Notes: generated by a model not told the origin, from the letters alone. 64,000 nucleotides of DNA from Pseudomonas sp. SJZ074 (GCF_007828215.1 NZ_VIUE01000024.1:2830-66829); one strand, 5' to 3'; shown: positions 9,196-18,697, counted from the first letter of the stretch. Numbers and translations are program-made.

Positions 9196-9693
9196 TTACT
9201 TGGTCATCTTGTTGGCCGCCAGGTCCCAGGTCGTGCCCGCCGTGCCTTCCTTGGTGCCGTCGTCTTTCTGAGCGGTGAGTTCCCATTTGATCTTGGTGAA
9301 ATTCAGCGACAGGGTTTCCACCGGCTTGCCGCCCGTACCACCGCTGACACTGACGTTGGACAGCACGACGTTGGTCAGGGTGTAGACGATGAAGGGCATG
9401 ATCTGGCCGCTGCCTTCGGCGGCGTTGCGGCCGATGGTGATGACGGCCTGGGGGATCGGTTTGCCGGCGCAGCAATATTCGTTGAGGGACGGTGTGGAGC
9501 TGTCGATGAATTTGGTCAGGGTGAACTCACCGATGTGCGGTCGGCCGGAGGTGCGCTCCGAGTTGCTGACGTCATTGGTGACTTGCATCGCCACGTTGTG
9601 GCTGTAGGACATGACCTCGATCTTGTCCGTGAAACCCTCCAGCAGGCTATCGCCCTTGATGTCGCCGCCGAGGTCGAGAATGATTGCATCCAT
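9196..9693 (-). CDS. hcp: T6SS tube protein Hcp (TssD)
   Basis: 165 aa, Hcp1-family beta-barrel. It begins MDAIILDLGGDIKGDS and has the expected central segment SGRPHIGEFTLTKFIDSSTP. Hcp hexamers stack into the secreted inner tube and can chaperone small effectors. It belongs to the tssB-tssC-hcp-tssE run, but a 133-bp multi-hairpin repeat (9748-9880) separates it from tssC. That structure could uncouple its expression from the sheath genes or protect its mRNA. No effector domain is fused to it. Confidence 0.95.
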   Translation of the reverse strand: MDAIILDLGGDIKGDSLLEGFTDKIEVMSYSHNVAMQVTNDVSNSERTSGRPHIGEFTLTKFIDSSTPSLNEYCCAGKPIPQAVITIGRNAAEGSGQIMPFIVYTLTNVVLSNVSVSGGTGGKPVETLSLNFTKIKWELTAQKDDGTKEGTAGTTWDLAANKMTK

Positions 9694-9747
9694 GGTGTGG
9701 AACTCCAGAAGAAGACAAAGGGGTGCCCAATACTGTTACGCCGAACC

Positions 9748-9880
9748 TGTGGCGAGGGGATTTATCCCCGCTGGGGCGCGAAGCGGTCCTGAAGACAGTC
9801 AACTCGGTGTATCCGATGGATGAGTTGACTGCTCAAGGGGGCTGCTGCGCAGCCCAGCGGGGATAAATCCCCTCGCCACA
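9748..9880. repeat. Composite palindromic repeat (GTGGCGAGGGG family) between tssC and hcp
   Basis: Outer arms TGTGGCGAGGGGATTTATCC (from 9748) and its complement ending at 9880 can pair over about 27 bp. Inside are a perfect 10-bp stem (CAGTCAACTC 9796-9805 with GAGTTGACTG 9822-9831) and a hairpin GGGCTGC-TGC-GCAGCCC near 9838-9854. A similar composite occurs at 26131-26250, and minimal hairpins of the family lie at 19810, 45895 and 53591. Confidence 0.85.
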
Positions 9881-9909
9881 ACAAGCGTCCTCGCCACAGG
9901 ATTTTTGGG

Positions 9910-11391
9910 TCAGGCAGCAACCGGTGGCGGCAACGTCGCCACCAGACGGATCGAGGCGGTCAGTTCCTCAAGCTGGAAGTGCGGCCGCAGGAATACCGTG
10001 GCGTTGTAAGCCCCGGGCTTGCCGGCCACTTCCGTCACGTCCACCCGCGCCTCGCGCAACGGGTACTGCGCCTTGATCTCCTGGGGCGCGTTGTCGTTAA
10101 TCAGCACGTAGTCGGCGATCCAGTTGTTGAGGTAGGTCTGCACGTTGTCGCGGGTCATGAAGCTGCCGACCTTGTCGCGCATGATCACCTTCAGGTAGTG
10201 GGCGAAACGCGAGGCCGCGAGCACGTAGGGCAACATCGCCGAGATCCGCGCGTTGGCGTTGGCCTCGTTGGTGTTGTAGACCTTGGCCCGGTTGGTGGTC
10301 TGGCCGCCGAAGAACACCGCGATGTCGCTGTTCTTCTTGTGGCACAGAGCGATGAAGCCCAGGTCGTTGAGTTCTTTCTCGCGGCGGTCGGTGATCGCTA
10401 CCTCGGTCGGGCACTTGAGCGACAGGTCCCCGGAGCTGGTGCGGAAGGTATGGGCTGGCAGGCCTTCCACCGCGCCGCCACCCTCGGCACCGCGGATCGC
10501 GGCGCACCAGCCATATTTGGCGAAGGCCTCGGTGATGCGTTGCGCCAGCGCCCAGGCTGCGTTGCCCCACAGGTACTTGCTGTGGTCGGTGCCGTTGACG
10601 TCCTCGACGTAGTTGATGCCTTCCACCGGCCGGGTGTCCGGGCCGTAGGGCAGGCGCAGGAGGAAGTGTGGCAGCACCAGGGATACGTAGCGCGAGTCTT
10701 CGCTTTCACGGAACGAGCGCCACTTGATCAGCTCCTGGCTCTCGAAAATCTTCGACAGGTCCCGGGGTACCGCCAGTTCGGTGAAGCTGGTCATATCGAA
10801 CAGGCGCGGGCTGGCGGCGGCAATGAATGGGGCGTGGGCCGCGGCGGCGACGTTCGAGAGTTTCTCCAGCAGACCGATGTCCTGCGGGTGCCGGCCGAAG
10901 GTGTAGTCGCCCACCAGCAGGCTGAACGGGTGTCCGCCGAAGGTGCCGTATTCTTCTTCGTAGATTTTCTTGAACAGCGCGCTCTGGTCGAATTCGACGG
11001 CTTTCTCCAGATCGTTCTGCAGTTCTTTCTGGGTGACGTTGAGCAGGCGCAATTTGAGCCGCGTGCTGGTTTCGGTGTTTTGCACCAGCAGGTGCAGGCC
11101 GCGCCAGGACGCTTCGAGTTTCTGCAGGTCGGGGTGGTGCAGCACTTCGTTGAGCTGGGCGCTGATCAACTGGTCGATCTGGCTGATCCGATCGTTGATC
11201 ATCGCCACGGTGTCCTTGTCGATGGCCATGCCTTCGTCGAGGACCTGGGTGGCGAATTCGGCCAGCATGTCGCGGGCGTAATCCTGCTGGCTGTCGTCAT
11301 GGGCCATACGGCCTTCGGCGATGATCTTGTCCAGCAGGGACAGGGTCTGGGTCGTGCTCTCGCTGGTTTGAGCGCTGGATGAAGCAGGCAT
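9910..11391 (-). CDS. tssC: T6SS sheath large subunit TssC (VipB)
   Basis: 493 aa, full length. Family segments include LEASWRGLHLLVQNTETS, YGTFGGHPFSLLVGDYTF, PRLFDMTSF and KKNSDIAVFFGGQT. TssC pairs with TssB to form the contractile sheath around Hcp. The ATG at 11391 lies 30 bp after tssB. The gene ends before the palindromic repeat that precedes hcp. Confidence 0.97.
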   Translation of the reverse strand: MPASSSAQTSESTTQTLSLLDKIIAEGRMAHDDSQQDYARDMLAEFATQVLDEGMAIDKDTVAMINDRISQIDQLISAQLNEVLHHPDLQKLEASWRGLHLLVQNTETSTRLKLRLLNVTQKELQNDLEKAVEFDQSALFKKIYEEEYGTFGGHPFSLLVGDYTFGRHPQDIGLLEKLSNVAAAAHAPFIAAASPRLFDMTSFTELAVPRDLSKIFESQELIKWRSFRESEDSRYVSLVLPHFLLRLPYGPDTRPVEGINYVEDVNGTDHSKYLWGNAAWALAQRITEAFAKYGWCAAIRGAEGGGAVEGLPAHTFRTSSGDLSLKCPTEVAITDRREKELNDLGFIALCHKKNSDIAVFFGGQTTNRAKVYNTNEANANARISAMLPYVLAASRFAHYLKVIMRDKVGSFMTRDNVQTYLNNWIADYVLINDNAPQEIKAQYPLREARVDVTEVAGKPGAYNATVFLRPHFQLEELTASIRLVATLPPPVAA

Positions 11392-11421
11392 GGCTTTATC
11401 TCCCTTGAATGATGAGCACGA

Positions 11422-11982
11422 TCAGGCCTGTGGTTCGGCCGGGGCCGGATCATCGTTGGCGGCCACGGTCGGCAGCTCCTGCGGTATGTCCTGGGGCCGG
11501 GCCGACTTGATCTCTTGCAGGCCTTCGGTGTTGGCGATCACGTCGCGCAGCAACTTGTCCAGGTCATCGTTGCCGTCGAGCTTGGTCAGCAGGTCGCGCA
11601 GGCGTTGACGGGCTTCGAACAGGCGGCGCAACGGCGTAACCTGCTCCACGACCTTGACCGGGTCGAAGTCATCGATATGGCGGAAGTTGAGTTCGATGTT
11701 GAGCTTGCTGTCGTCACCGCTGAGGGTGTTGTTCACCTGGAGCGTGGCGCGGGGGGAGATCGAGGCGAGCACCTCGTTGAAATTGTCGCGGTCGATTTCC
11801 GTGAAGCGCCGCTCGTTGAGCTTGGGCAGCGGGTCCAGTGGTTTGCCCGAGAGGTCGGCCAGAATGCCGACGACCAGTGGCAATTCTTTCTTTTCGATGG
11901 CATTGCCGATTTCCACGTCATAGGTGATCTGGACGCGGGGAGGACGGACTCTGTCGAGCTTGTGCTGGGTACTTTCTGCCAT
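11422..11982 (-). CDS. tssB: T6SS sheath small subunit TssB (VipA)
   Basis: 186 aa; the start MAESTQHKLDRVRPPRVQIT is the canonical TssB N-terminus and PLVVGILADLSGKP is the conserved core. TssB forms the sheath protomer with TssC and carries the helix that ClpV recognises. It is the first gene of the leftward operon, facing the divergent tssJ across 224 bp. Confidence 0.96.
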   Translation of the reverse strand: MAESTQHKLDRVRPPRVQITYDVEIGNAIEKKELPLVVGILADLSGKPLDPLPKLNERRFTEIDRDNFNEVLASISPRATLQVNNTLSGDDSKLNIELNFRHIDDFDPVKVVEQVTPLRRLFEARQRLRDLLTKLDGNDDLDKLLRDVIANTEGLQEIKSARPQDIPQELPTVAANDDPAPAEPQA

Positions 11983-12206
11983 GGCGGCCGACTCCGATGC
12001 ATGTGGGGGAGCAATGCATCGGGAGGCCCGCTCATCGCATTCCCTTGCTGATCCGCAGGTTGCAAATGGAGGGCAGAAAACCTGTCATTCCCTTGACGAA
12101 CCTGGTCCATTCGACCGTGCAGGTCGAACTATCCAAGACGCTAGAACAGGTCTATAAAAATGCAAGCAAAAACGATTTTTGACCGCGACGAAAAGGAAGA
12201 TTCATT
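11983..12206. promoter_or_regulatory. Divergent control region of the two T6SS operons
   Basis: 224 bp between the starts of tssB (leftward) and tssJ (rightward), with no gene. It must hold both operon promoters. The part near tssJ is AT-rich and has a -10-like TATAAA at about 12152-12157, but I see no convincing -35 partner. No well-spaced sigma-54 GG-N10-GC element was found. Confidence 0.6.
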
Positions 12207-12671
12207 TTGCGTGTGTTTTTTTATGGATTTTTTTTCAGCCTGGCGCTCAGCGGTTGCTCGTTCTTTGCGCCCAGCGTCGACCTGGACAGCCTGACCCTCG
12301 ACGTCGCGTCCGGAGCCAACGACGACACGCCCATCGCCGTGGATTTCATCGCGGTGAACGATCCCGACCTGCTCAAGCAACTGTCGGTGATCACTGCCCG
12401 CCAGTGGTTCGCCGAGCGCGAACAGTTCCAGCGCGACTATCGTCAACTCATGTCGGTGTGGGGGCTGGAGCTGGTCCCGGGGCAGTTCATCGACCGCCAA
12501 CCCTTCCCACTGGAGGGCCGGCGCGCCGCTGGACTTTTGGTCTTCGCCAGCTATAACACTCCCGGAGCCCACCGGCTCCGGCTGGACGATCGACGCAAGG
12601 CCTGGCTGAAGTTCGACAGTCGAGAGATGAATCTCGTCGACGATGGCCAACGCAATGCCAGTCAGCCTTGA
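12207..12671 (+). CDS. tssJ: T6SS outer-membrane lipoprotein TssJ
   Basis: 154 aa lipoprotein; the signal peptide ends in the lipobox LSGC with the lipidated cysteine at residue 17. The start is TTG at 12207, chosen because AAGGAAGA lies 7 bp upstream and gives a complete signal peptide. TssJ anchors the TssL-TssM membrane complex to the outer membrane. Residues 20-150 look like a transthyretin-like TssJ domain. The signal-peptide codons contain runs of seven T (12216-12222) and eight T (12228-12235). It is the first gene of the rightward operon. Confidence 0.93.
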   Translation: MRVFFYGFFFSLALSGCSFFAPSVDLDSLTLDVASGANDDTPIAVDFIAVNDPDLLKQLSVITARQWFAEREQFQRDYRQLMSVWGLELVPGQFIDRQPFPLEGRRAAGLLVFASYNTPGAHRLRLDDRRKAWLKFDSREMNLVDDGQRNASQP

Positions 12672-12722
12672 GTGACCGCGGGCCGCCTTGCGCGGCGACA
12701 CTGGGATGTCGAAGGGAGTCGT

Positions 12723-14054
12723 ATGAGTCTGTTACCTGACGCGGTGTGCTGGCATGAGGGCATGCAACTGTTGCCCCAGCATTTTCAACTGCAGGGGCTG
12801 CGCGCCGAGGCCCTGGCCGCCCATGTCGCGGCCGCCTGCAATCCCTGGTTCTGGGGTGTCGGCCAACTGGAGGTCGACCCTTCGGCCCTCAGTGCCGGAC
12901 AAGTGCGGTTGCTGCAACTGCAAGGCACCTTGCCGGACGGCTTGCCGGTCAATCTCCAGGCCGGTGTCGGGCCGACCCTGGAGCTGGACATCACCGAGGC
13001 GGTCAACAAGACCGACGATGCCACCGTCACCGTGTACCTGGCGATCAGCCCGCTCTGGCGCGCCGGGCAATTGCTCCCGCTCAAGGGGCGCCTGCAATCG
13101 GTGGTCGGCGATGCGCTGCCGGACCTCACCAGTGGCGAGTTTCCTGAATCGATCACTGTCTGGCGTCCGAACCCGCGGCTGTGCACGCAACTGAGCAAGG
13201 CCGATTCGATCTGCCTGCCGCTGCTGCGCATTCGCAAGGAAGGCGGTGGCTTCCTACGGCTGCCCTATACGCCCCCCACGCCGGTGCTGTTGCCCGAATC
13301 GGCGCTCGGTCGGCGGGTGGCCGGGCTGTGTGCCCGGGCCCGGGAAAAGTGCCTGTTCCTCGCCGGTCGGTTGCGCCAGGCCCAGGCGGCCGGCAATCAG
13401 GACGATGCGCTGGAGATCCGTCGGCAGATGACCGCCTTGTGGGCGCGCCTGCCAGAAGTCGAAGGCAGCCTGAACACCCGGGTGGCCACTCCCCAGGCGT
13501 TGTACGGTTTGTTGCTGGGGCTGGCTGGCGCCTGGTCGGCCCTTGATCCGCTGGCCGGTGTGCCGGCATTTGCGCCGCTGGATTTCCTCGAATTGCAACG
13601 CGGGTATGAACCGTTGCTCGACTGGCTCGACGCCACCCTGGAACTGGTTCGCGCCGGTTATCGCAGCCTGGCTTTCGAGCGCAATGAGCAGGTTTTCTCC
13701 ATCCAACTGCCCGACGACCAGCCGAGCCAACGTCTGGTGATCGGCCTGCGCATGCCCAACGGTGCCAGCGAGCAGGCGGCTGCCGATTGGTTGCGTGGTG
13801 CGATCATCGCCTCTGCGCCACATGTCCCGCTGTTGAGCCGACAACGCATGAGCGGGTTACCCCATCAGGCCATGAGCCGCAACGAGCAGGTGGCCTATAG
13901 CGTGGGTGACGACACCCGGTTGTTCGTGGTGGCCGCCAGCGGCCAATGGTTCGACGGGCAACTGCCCTTGCACATCGTGGCGCCGGCGTCGACCCAGGCC
14001 AGCAGCCCGTGGCAAGTGGTGTTGTTTGTCCCGCAAGTCGTTGAAAGTGCCTGA
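12723..14054 (+). CDS. tssK: T6SS baseplate-membrane connector TssK
   Basis: 443 aa from the ATG at 12723 (MSLLPDAVCWHEGMQLLPQH, a typical TssK start, with GGAG just upstream); the frame extends 17 codons further upstream without family similarity. It is the VasE/ImpJ family, with conserved HEGMQLLPQHFQ and FLELQRGYEPLLDWL. TssK trimers link the TssEFG baseplate to TssL/TssM. It begins 51 bp after tssJ and ends 18 bp before tssL. Confidence 0.95.
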   Translation: MSLLPDAVCWHEGMQLLPQHFQLQGLRAEALAAHVAAACNPWFWGVGQLEVDPSALSAGQVRLLQLQGTLPDGLPVNLQAGVGPTLELDITEAVNKTDDATVTVYLAISPLWRAGQLLPLKGRLQSVVGDALPDLTSGEFPESITVWRPNPRLCTQLSKADSICLPLLRIRKEGGGFLRLPYTPPTPVLLPESALGRRVAGLCARAREKCLFLAGRLRQAQAAGNQDDALEIRRQMTALWARLPEVEGSLNTRVATPQALYGLLLGLAGAWSALDPLAGVPAFAPLDFLELQRGYEPLLDWLDATLELVRAGYRSLAFERNEQVFSIQLPDDQPSQRLVIGLRMPNGASEQAAADWLRGAIIASAPHVPLLSRQRMSGLPHQAMSRNEQVAYSVGDDTRLFVVAASGQWFDGQLPLHIVAPASTQASSPWQVVLFVPQVVESA

Positions 14055-14072
14055 TCGCAAGAGGGGAGTCGT

Positions 14073-14834
14073 ATGCCTGACGGAAGTGGCGGGGCGGTCC
14101 GGGGTCTGCATGAGGCGCCGCTGAGCAGCGCGTTCCGTCAGGCCTGGTTGAAATGGTTCCAGCAATGGCAGGACTTGCCCAAGGACAACGACTCCGCGGC
14201 GTTGGTCAGCCGGGTGGTGGAGTTTTCCGGTCGTAGCGCCCAGCGCTTGTGGCGGGTGGCCTTTGCTACTGTCGGCGACTCGGCGACCGAGCAGGTCAAG
14301 TCGCTGGTCTATGCCTTCGTCGCCCTGGTGGACGAAACCTTGCTGTTCACCCCTTGGCCGGGGCAGCTGGCCTGGCAGCAGCATCCCCTTGAGTCACGCA
14401 TGTACTCCAGCCGCCAGGCCGGCGAACGGCTGCCCGCGGCCATCAAGAAGTTGCTGGATGAGCAGATGCCCGGCACCCGGGACTTGGCGAATGTCTACCT
14501 GCAATGCCTGATCCTCGGGTTCCAGGGGCGCCTGCGCGGCGAGCCCGGCCAGATCCAGCATGAAAAATGGCGCGCGGCGCTGTTCACCTTTGCCTGGCAG
14601 CATGAACCGGACTATGTCGACGTCAGCCAGCGCCTGGCGATGTCTGCGGCGGCACCGCCGGTACGCCTGCCGGCGCAGACTTCGTTGCCGGACGGGTTGC
14701 GCCTGGGGCTGGCGATCCTGGCGATGGTGTTGCTACTGACCGGGCTGGGGCACATGTTCTGGCGTGACATCCGCTCGGAGCTGGAGCCGGTGCTGCAATT
14801 GAACGAGTCGGTGGTCCAGGAGCAAGACTCATGA
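14073..14834 (+). CDS. tssL: T6SS inner-membrane protein TssL (DotU family)
   Basis: 253 aa with a cytoplasmic DotU-type helical domain (VKSLVYAFVALVDETLLFTP, MYSSRQAGERLPAAI) and one C-terminal transmembrane helix at about 208-230, the usual tail-anchored layout. There is no OmpA peptidoglycan-binding extension. TssL forms the inner-membrane core with TssM and contacts TssK. Its stop overlaps the tssM start by 4 bp (ATGA). Confidence 0.96.
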   Translation: MPDGSGGAVRGLHEAPLSSAFRQAWLKWFQQWQDLPKDNDSAALVSRVVEFSGRSAQRLWRVAFATVGDSATEQVKSLVYAFVALVDETLLFTPWPGQLAWQQHPLESRMYSSRQAGERLPAAIKKLLDEQMPGTRDLANVYLQCLILGFQGRLRGEPGQIQHEKWRAALFTFAWQHEPDYVDVSQRLAMSAAAPPVRLPAQTSLPDGLRLGLAILAMVLLLTGLGHMFWRDIRSELEPVLQLNESVVQEQDS

Positions 14835-17800
14835 GCCCGCTGAGCATCGTCGCCCTGGTGGTGCTGGCCATTGTCGCGGTGCTGCTGGTCGCGGCATTGA
14901 TCTGGTGGTTGCGGACTCAGGGTGGCGCGGCGATCCGCAGTTTCTATGGGGCGGTCCGTCACATGGAACAGGAGCAGGGCACCCGGGACCGCTACCAGAT
15001 CCCCTGGCTGTTGATGCTCGGCAACGAAACCGACGGTGCCCGGCTGTGCTCTCAGTGGCATTTGCAGCCGACGGACAAGGCTGCATGGTTCGGGCGTTGG
15101 TGGTCGGATGCCGAGGGCGCGGTGCTGGTGGTGCCCCAGGCACTGTTCCTGCCCGATGAAGGCATGAACCGGCAGCGGGGCAACTGGTGGCGCCTGCTGG
15201 GGCTGATCCTGCGGTTGCGCAGCCGGCGGCCGATGGATGCAGTGATCTGGACCGTGCCATTCGGCCGGCTCGACGACATCGAGCACACCACTGAACTGAG
15301 CCTCAAGGTCCGCCGCTGCTTCATCGACTTGCTGCAGCGATTCGGCCTCAGCCTGCCGGTGTACGTGGTGATTACCGGAATGGAAGAGTTGCCCGGTTTC
15401 CAGGAATTGGTCAGCGCGTTGCCCGCCGACGCCCGGGAATCGACCCTGGGCTGGTCGTCGCCGTACTCGCCGGACGCAGCCTGGCAGTCGCACTGGAGCG
15501 ATCAGGCGCTGGACCAGGTCAACGCCGCGCTGTCGCAGTCGATCGTCGAAATCGGCGCGCTATCCGGGCAACTGAGCGGCGATCTGTATGGGTTGCCGGA
15601 GCGCTTCGAGGGGTTGCGGCGGGCCTTGCAGGTCCTCTTGGAGCCGGTGTTTCAGGGCAATGCCCAGGGCGAGGCGCCACGCTTTCGCGGTATTTACTTC
15701 ACCGCGAGCCAGGCCTCGACCGTCACTGGGGATGGTTTTGCCCCCAGCGACAAGGGCTTGCGCCAGACGGTGTTCGCCCGGCAGCTGTGGGCGCGGCGCT
15801 TCGTCGCTGAACGCGGCCTCGCCCAGCCCGTACCGCGCCTGTTGCGTCTGCGTCAGCGCTGGCATCGGCTGGCCGGTGGGGTCGCGCTGGTGGTCGGGTT
15901 GGTCTGGCTGGGGGGCATGCTCTGGGTCTGGCACGATTCGGTGGAAGAGGCCGGGGAGCTGTCGCAGTTGATCCTGCGCACCCATAAGAACTACGTGGTG
16001 GTCGACCCTGATCAACCGCAGCTGGAGCCGACCCGCTACAACGTGCAGGCCTACTGGAACATGCTGGAAAAAGCCCCACGCTGGCGCTTCGTTGCGGTGG
16101 TGTTCCCGACCTCGTGGTTCTCCTACGTGGACACGCAGTTGGAACAGGGCTTGCGCCTGACCGCCCGGCATCACTGGGTCTTGCCCCTGCGTGACCTGCT
16201 GGTGTCGGACCTGGAGCAGCTCAAGGCCATCCGCAACACCGAGCGGCGGGGCAATGTGGAAAGCGAAGACCCGGCGCAATGGCAGAGCTATGTAAAGGCC
16301 AAGGACCTGGTGGAACGTGCGGTGCGCCTCGAGCAGCAGAACCAGATGTTCAGCCAGGCGGTGAGCAACCCCAAGGCACCGCTGGATGAGCTGGTGCAAT
16401 TGAGCAATAACGCCCTGTCGCTGAGCCTCAATGCCGGCACGCTGAGTCGGGCGCGGTTCTACAACCGGGTGCTGTTCGATGCAAAAAACATGGGCGCACA
16501 AGAGCAGGACCTGCAAGGGCTGGACCTGAATGCGGCGCGCACGGTGATCGGCGATAACTTCACCGGCCTGATGCAGCGTTGGCTCGATCATTACTTCCTG
16601 GCCGACAATTTCGTGCGCCAGGCCGGTTATCTCAAGTTGCATCTGCAACGCTTGGAGGCGGGCAGTGGCAACTCGCTGAGCGAGCTCGAAGACCTGATGG
16701 CGTTGGTTGACGATTTGCAGACCCTGGTCAACCTGACCAACGCAGCCTGGGGGCGAGGCAAGGGTCAGGACCTGGTGCCCGGTTACACCCAGATGATGGA
16801 CAAGGTTAGCCACAGTACCTTGCTCGGGCCGGAGCTTGCCCAGGACCTGGAGAGCCAGGCGGCGAAGCTGCAACAGAGCTTTCGCGACCAGTGGATCGTC
16901 CAGAGCGGTTCCCGCGATAACCTGTTGGTCCAGCAGGGCAGTGGCTTGCTGGTGTTGCAGGAGCATGTCACGGCCCTGGATGAGGCGGTGAAGGCCTTGT
17001 TCAAGCGTGATTTCGTAGCATTGGCGTTGCAGAAGGATCCGTCCGGCAACAATTCCGACGCCATGGGACAGGGCGGCAGCGACGACTTCAGCGTCGCCCT
17101 GAACTATTTCGCCAGCTACAAGAGCTATACCAGCGAGGAACTGCCGCGCATCCCGCCGGACTACCGCGACGCCCTGATCCAGGCGGCCGAAGGTGCCGCG
17201 GCCCGGGCGATGTGGCTGAGCCTGGATGAAAGCGAGGAGCAGTTGCCGGGTATGGGCTTCAATGTCCAGACCAGCCAGGCCGTCGCGCTGCAAAAGGCGT
17301 TCATGGATGTGCACCGTGGCGACCTGGCGACACGCTTCCAGCGTCTGCTCAACCGCCGTGCCCTGGCGCAGATCAAGAGTGGGCTGGATGAAATCGATGC
17401 CCAGCCCCTGTTCAGCCAACGGGCCGATGTCCAGCGCTGGGACGGCTCGAAGAATTTCGGTTTGCAGCTCTACGGGGCCAGCGACCCGCAAGGTCTGAAA
17501 CTGAGCCTGAATCAGCAGTTCGACGCTATGGTACAGATCGCCGAGCAACGCACGCCGGCCCTGGAATGGTTGATCGTCCAGCAGGACGATCTCTCGGCCC
17601 TGGAGTATGATCGGGTGTCGCGCTTCATGGCCATCAACGACGAGTTGCTCAAGTACAAGAGCCAGAATCCGGCCAGTTCGGCGGCGCAACTGGAGCAGTT
17701 GGTGAGCCGGGACTTCAACCAGATGGACACCGCCTCCTGTGCGCAGATTCTGCAGACCTCCAACCTGTCCGGCGGTCGTGGCGACCTGGCCCAGCGCGCC

Positions 17801-18697
17801 GTCAGCTTGCAGCAGAGTGCGCTGCAACGCTGCCTGTACCTGCAACAGAATCAGGCGGCGACGGCCTGGAACGACGTGGCCAACTATTTCAATCAATACC
17901 TGGCCGGGCGCTTTCCGTTTTCCCAGGACCTGCGGGCCAGTGACGCCGACCCGGCGCGGGTGCAACGCTTGCTGGAACTGATCGATACGCGTCTGCCCCT
18001 GGCCCAGGCCGGGCTGGCGCTGAGCCAGACTCCGGAGCGTCTGGCCGCCGAGGACTTTCTCAACCGATTGAAGCAGGCCGGCACCTGGTTGGGGCCGCTG
18101 TTCGTGCGGGACAAGAGCGGCATTCTCGGCGTGGAAATGGATGTGCGCTGGCGCACCGACCGCAACGAAGAGCGCGGCGCCGACCAGGTGATCGCCTGGG
18201 GACTGAACGCCGGCAACCAACAGATCAACTACCCCGGCGACGCCCAGCAGAACCTGCGCTGGATGGTCGGCCAGCCCGTGCGGCTGACCCTGCGCTGGGC
18301 CCGCAACGGTTACCAGCGACCGGTCAACGACCCATTGCAGCCGAACCTGGTGGTGCGCGACCTGGAGGCCGGTTGGGAATACCAGGGGCCGTGGTCGTTG
18401 CTGCGCCTGATGCGTTCGCTGGTGTCGGTGCAACGCCAGCCGAACGTCGACTACACCGATTTCCCGCTGACCCTGCAACTGCCGGTAACGGGCCAGATTC
18501 CAGCCCAGAGCCCGGCCCAGGCTCAGCTCCAGGCCCGCACGACGCAGCAGACGTTGATGTTCCTGCGCCTGTCACTGATGAGCCAGGGCTCGAAGTTGCC
18601 GCTGTCGATACCGCCGCTGCCAACCCGGGCACCCCGTTCACCTTTCATGGCGACCTCGTCGAGCCCCGCCGTCGCCACCCGTGAGGAGGGTCTGTGA
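14831..18697 (+). CDS. tssM: T6SS inner-membrane protein TssM (IcmF), nucleotide site degenerate
   Basis: 1288 aa, TssM/IcmF family. There is one hydrophobic helix at residues 3-27 and another at about 346-368, then a long periplasmic region ending in a beta-rich IcmF C-terminus. In many relatives, PW-x-x-x-x-G is followed by a Walker A loop (G-x-x-G-x-G-K-T/S). Here the equivalent stretch at ~58-72 reads PWLLMLGNETDGARL, with no GKT/S, so NTP binding is unlikely. TssM spans the periplasm to TssJ. It overlaps tssL and tssA by 4 bp each. Confidence 0.96.
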   Translation: MSPLSIVALVVLAIVAVLLVAALIWWLRTQGGAAIRSFYGAVRHMEQEQGTRDRYQIPWLLMLGNETDGARLCSQWHLQPTDKAAWFGRWWSDAEGAVLVVPQALFLPDEGMNRQRGNWWRLLGLILRLRSRRPMDAVIWTVPFGRLDDIEHTTELSLKVRRCFIDLLQRFGLSLPVYVVITGMEELPGFQELVSALPADARESTLGWSSPYSPDAAWQSHWSDQALDQVNAALSQSIVEIGALSGQLSGDLYGLPERFEGLRRALQVLLEPVFQGNAQGEAPRFRGIYFTASQASTVTGDGFAPSDKGLRQTVFARQLWARRFVAERGLAQPVPRLLRLRQRWHRLAGGVALVVGLVWLGGMLWVWHDSVEEAGELSQLILRTHKNYVVVDPDQPQLEPTRYNVQAYWNMLEKAPRWRFVAVVFPTSWFSYVDTQLEQGLRLTARHHWVLPLRDLLVSDLEQLKAIRNTERRGNVESEDPAQWQSYVKAKDLVERAVRLEQQNQMFSQAVSNPKAPLDELVQLSNNALSLSLNAGTLSRARFYNRVLFDAKNMGAQEQDLQGLDLNAARTVIGDNFTGLMQRWLDHYFLADNFVRQAGYLKLHLQRLEAGSGNSLSELEDLMALVDDLQTLVNLTNAAWGRGKGQDLVPGYTQMMDKVSHSTLLGPELAQDLESQAAKLQQSFRDQWIVQSGSRDNLLVQQGSGLLVLQEHVTALDEAVKALFKRDFVALALQKDPSGNNSDAMGQGGSDDFSVALNYFASYKSYTSEELPRIPPDYRDALIQAAEGAAARAMWLSLDESEEQLPGMGFNVQTSQAVALQKAFMDVHRGDLATRFQRLLNRRALAQIKSGLDEIDAQPLFSQRADVQRWDGSKNFGLQLYGASDPQGLKLSLNQQFDAMVQIAEQRTPALEWLIVQQDDLSALEYDRVSRFMAINDELLKYKSQNPASSAAQLEQLVSRDFNQMDTASCAQILQTSNLSGGRGDLAQRAVSLQQSALQRCLYLQQNQAATAWNDVANYFNQYLAGRFPFSQDLRASDADPARVQRLLELIDTRLPLAQAGLALSQTPERLAAEDFLNRLKQAGTWLGPLFVRDKSGILGVEMDVRWRTDRNEERGADQVIAWGLNAGNQQINYPGDAQQNLRWMVGQPVRLTLRWARNGYQRPVNDPLQPNLVVRDLEAGWEYQGPWSLLRLMRSLVSVQRQPNVDYTDFPLTLQLPVTGQIPAQSPAQAQLQARTTQQTLMFLRLSLMSQGSKLPLSIPPLPTRAPRSPFMATSSSPAVATREEGL

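Noticed and set aside
12090..12160. Sigma-54 (-24/-12) promoter for the T6SS operon
   Set aside because: GG and GC dinucleotides are present but not at the required 10-base spacing.
15560..18478. 972-codon leftward open frame opposite tssM
   Set aside because: Antisense shadow in high-GC DNA; Gln/His/Leu-rich product typical of reverse-frame translation.
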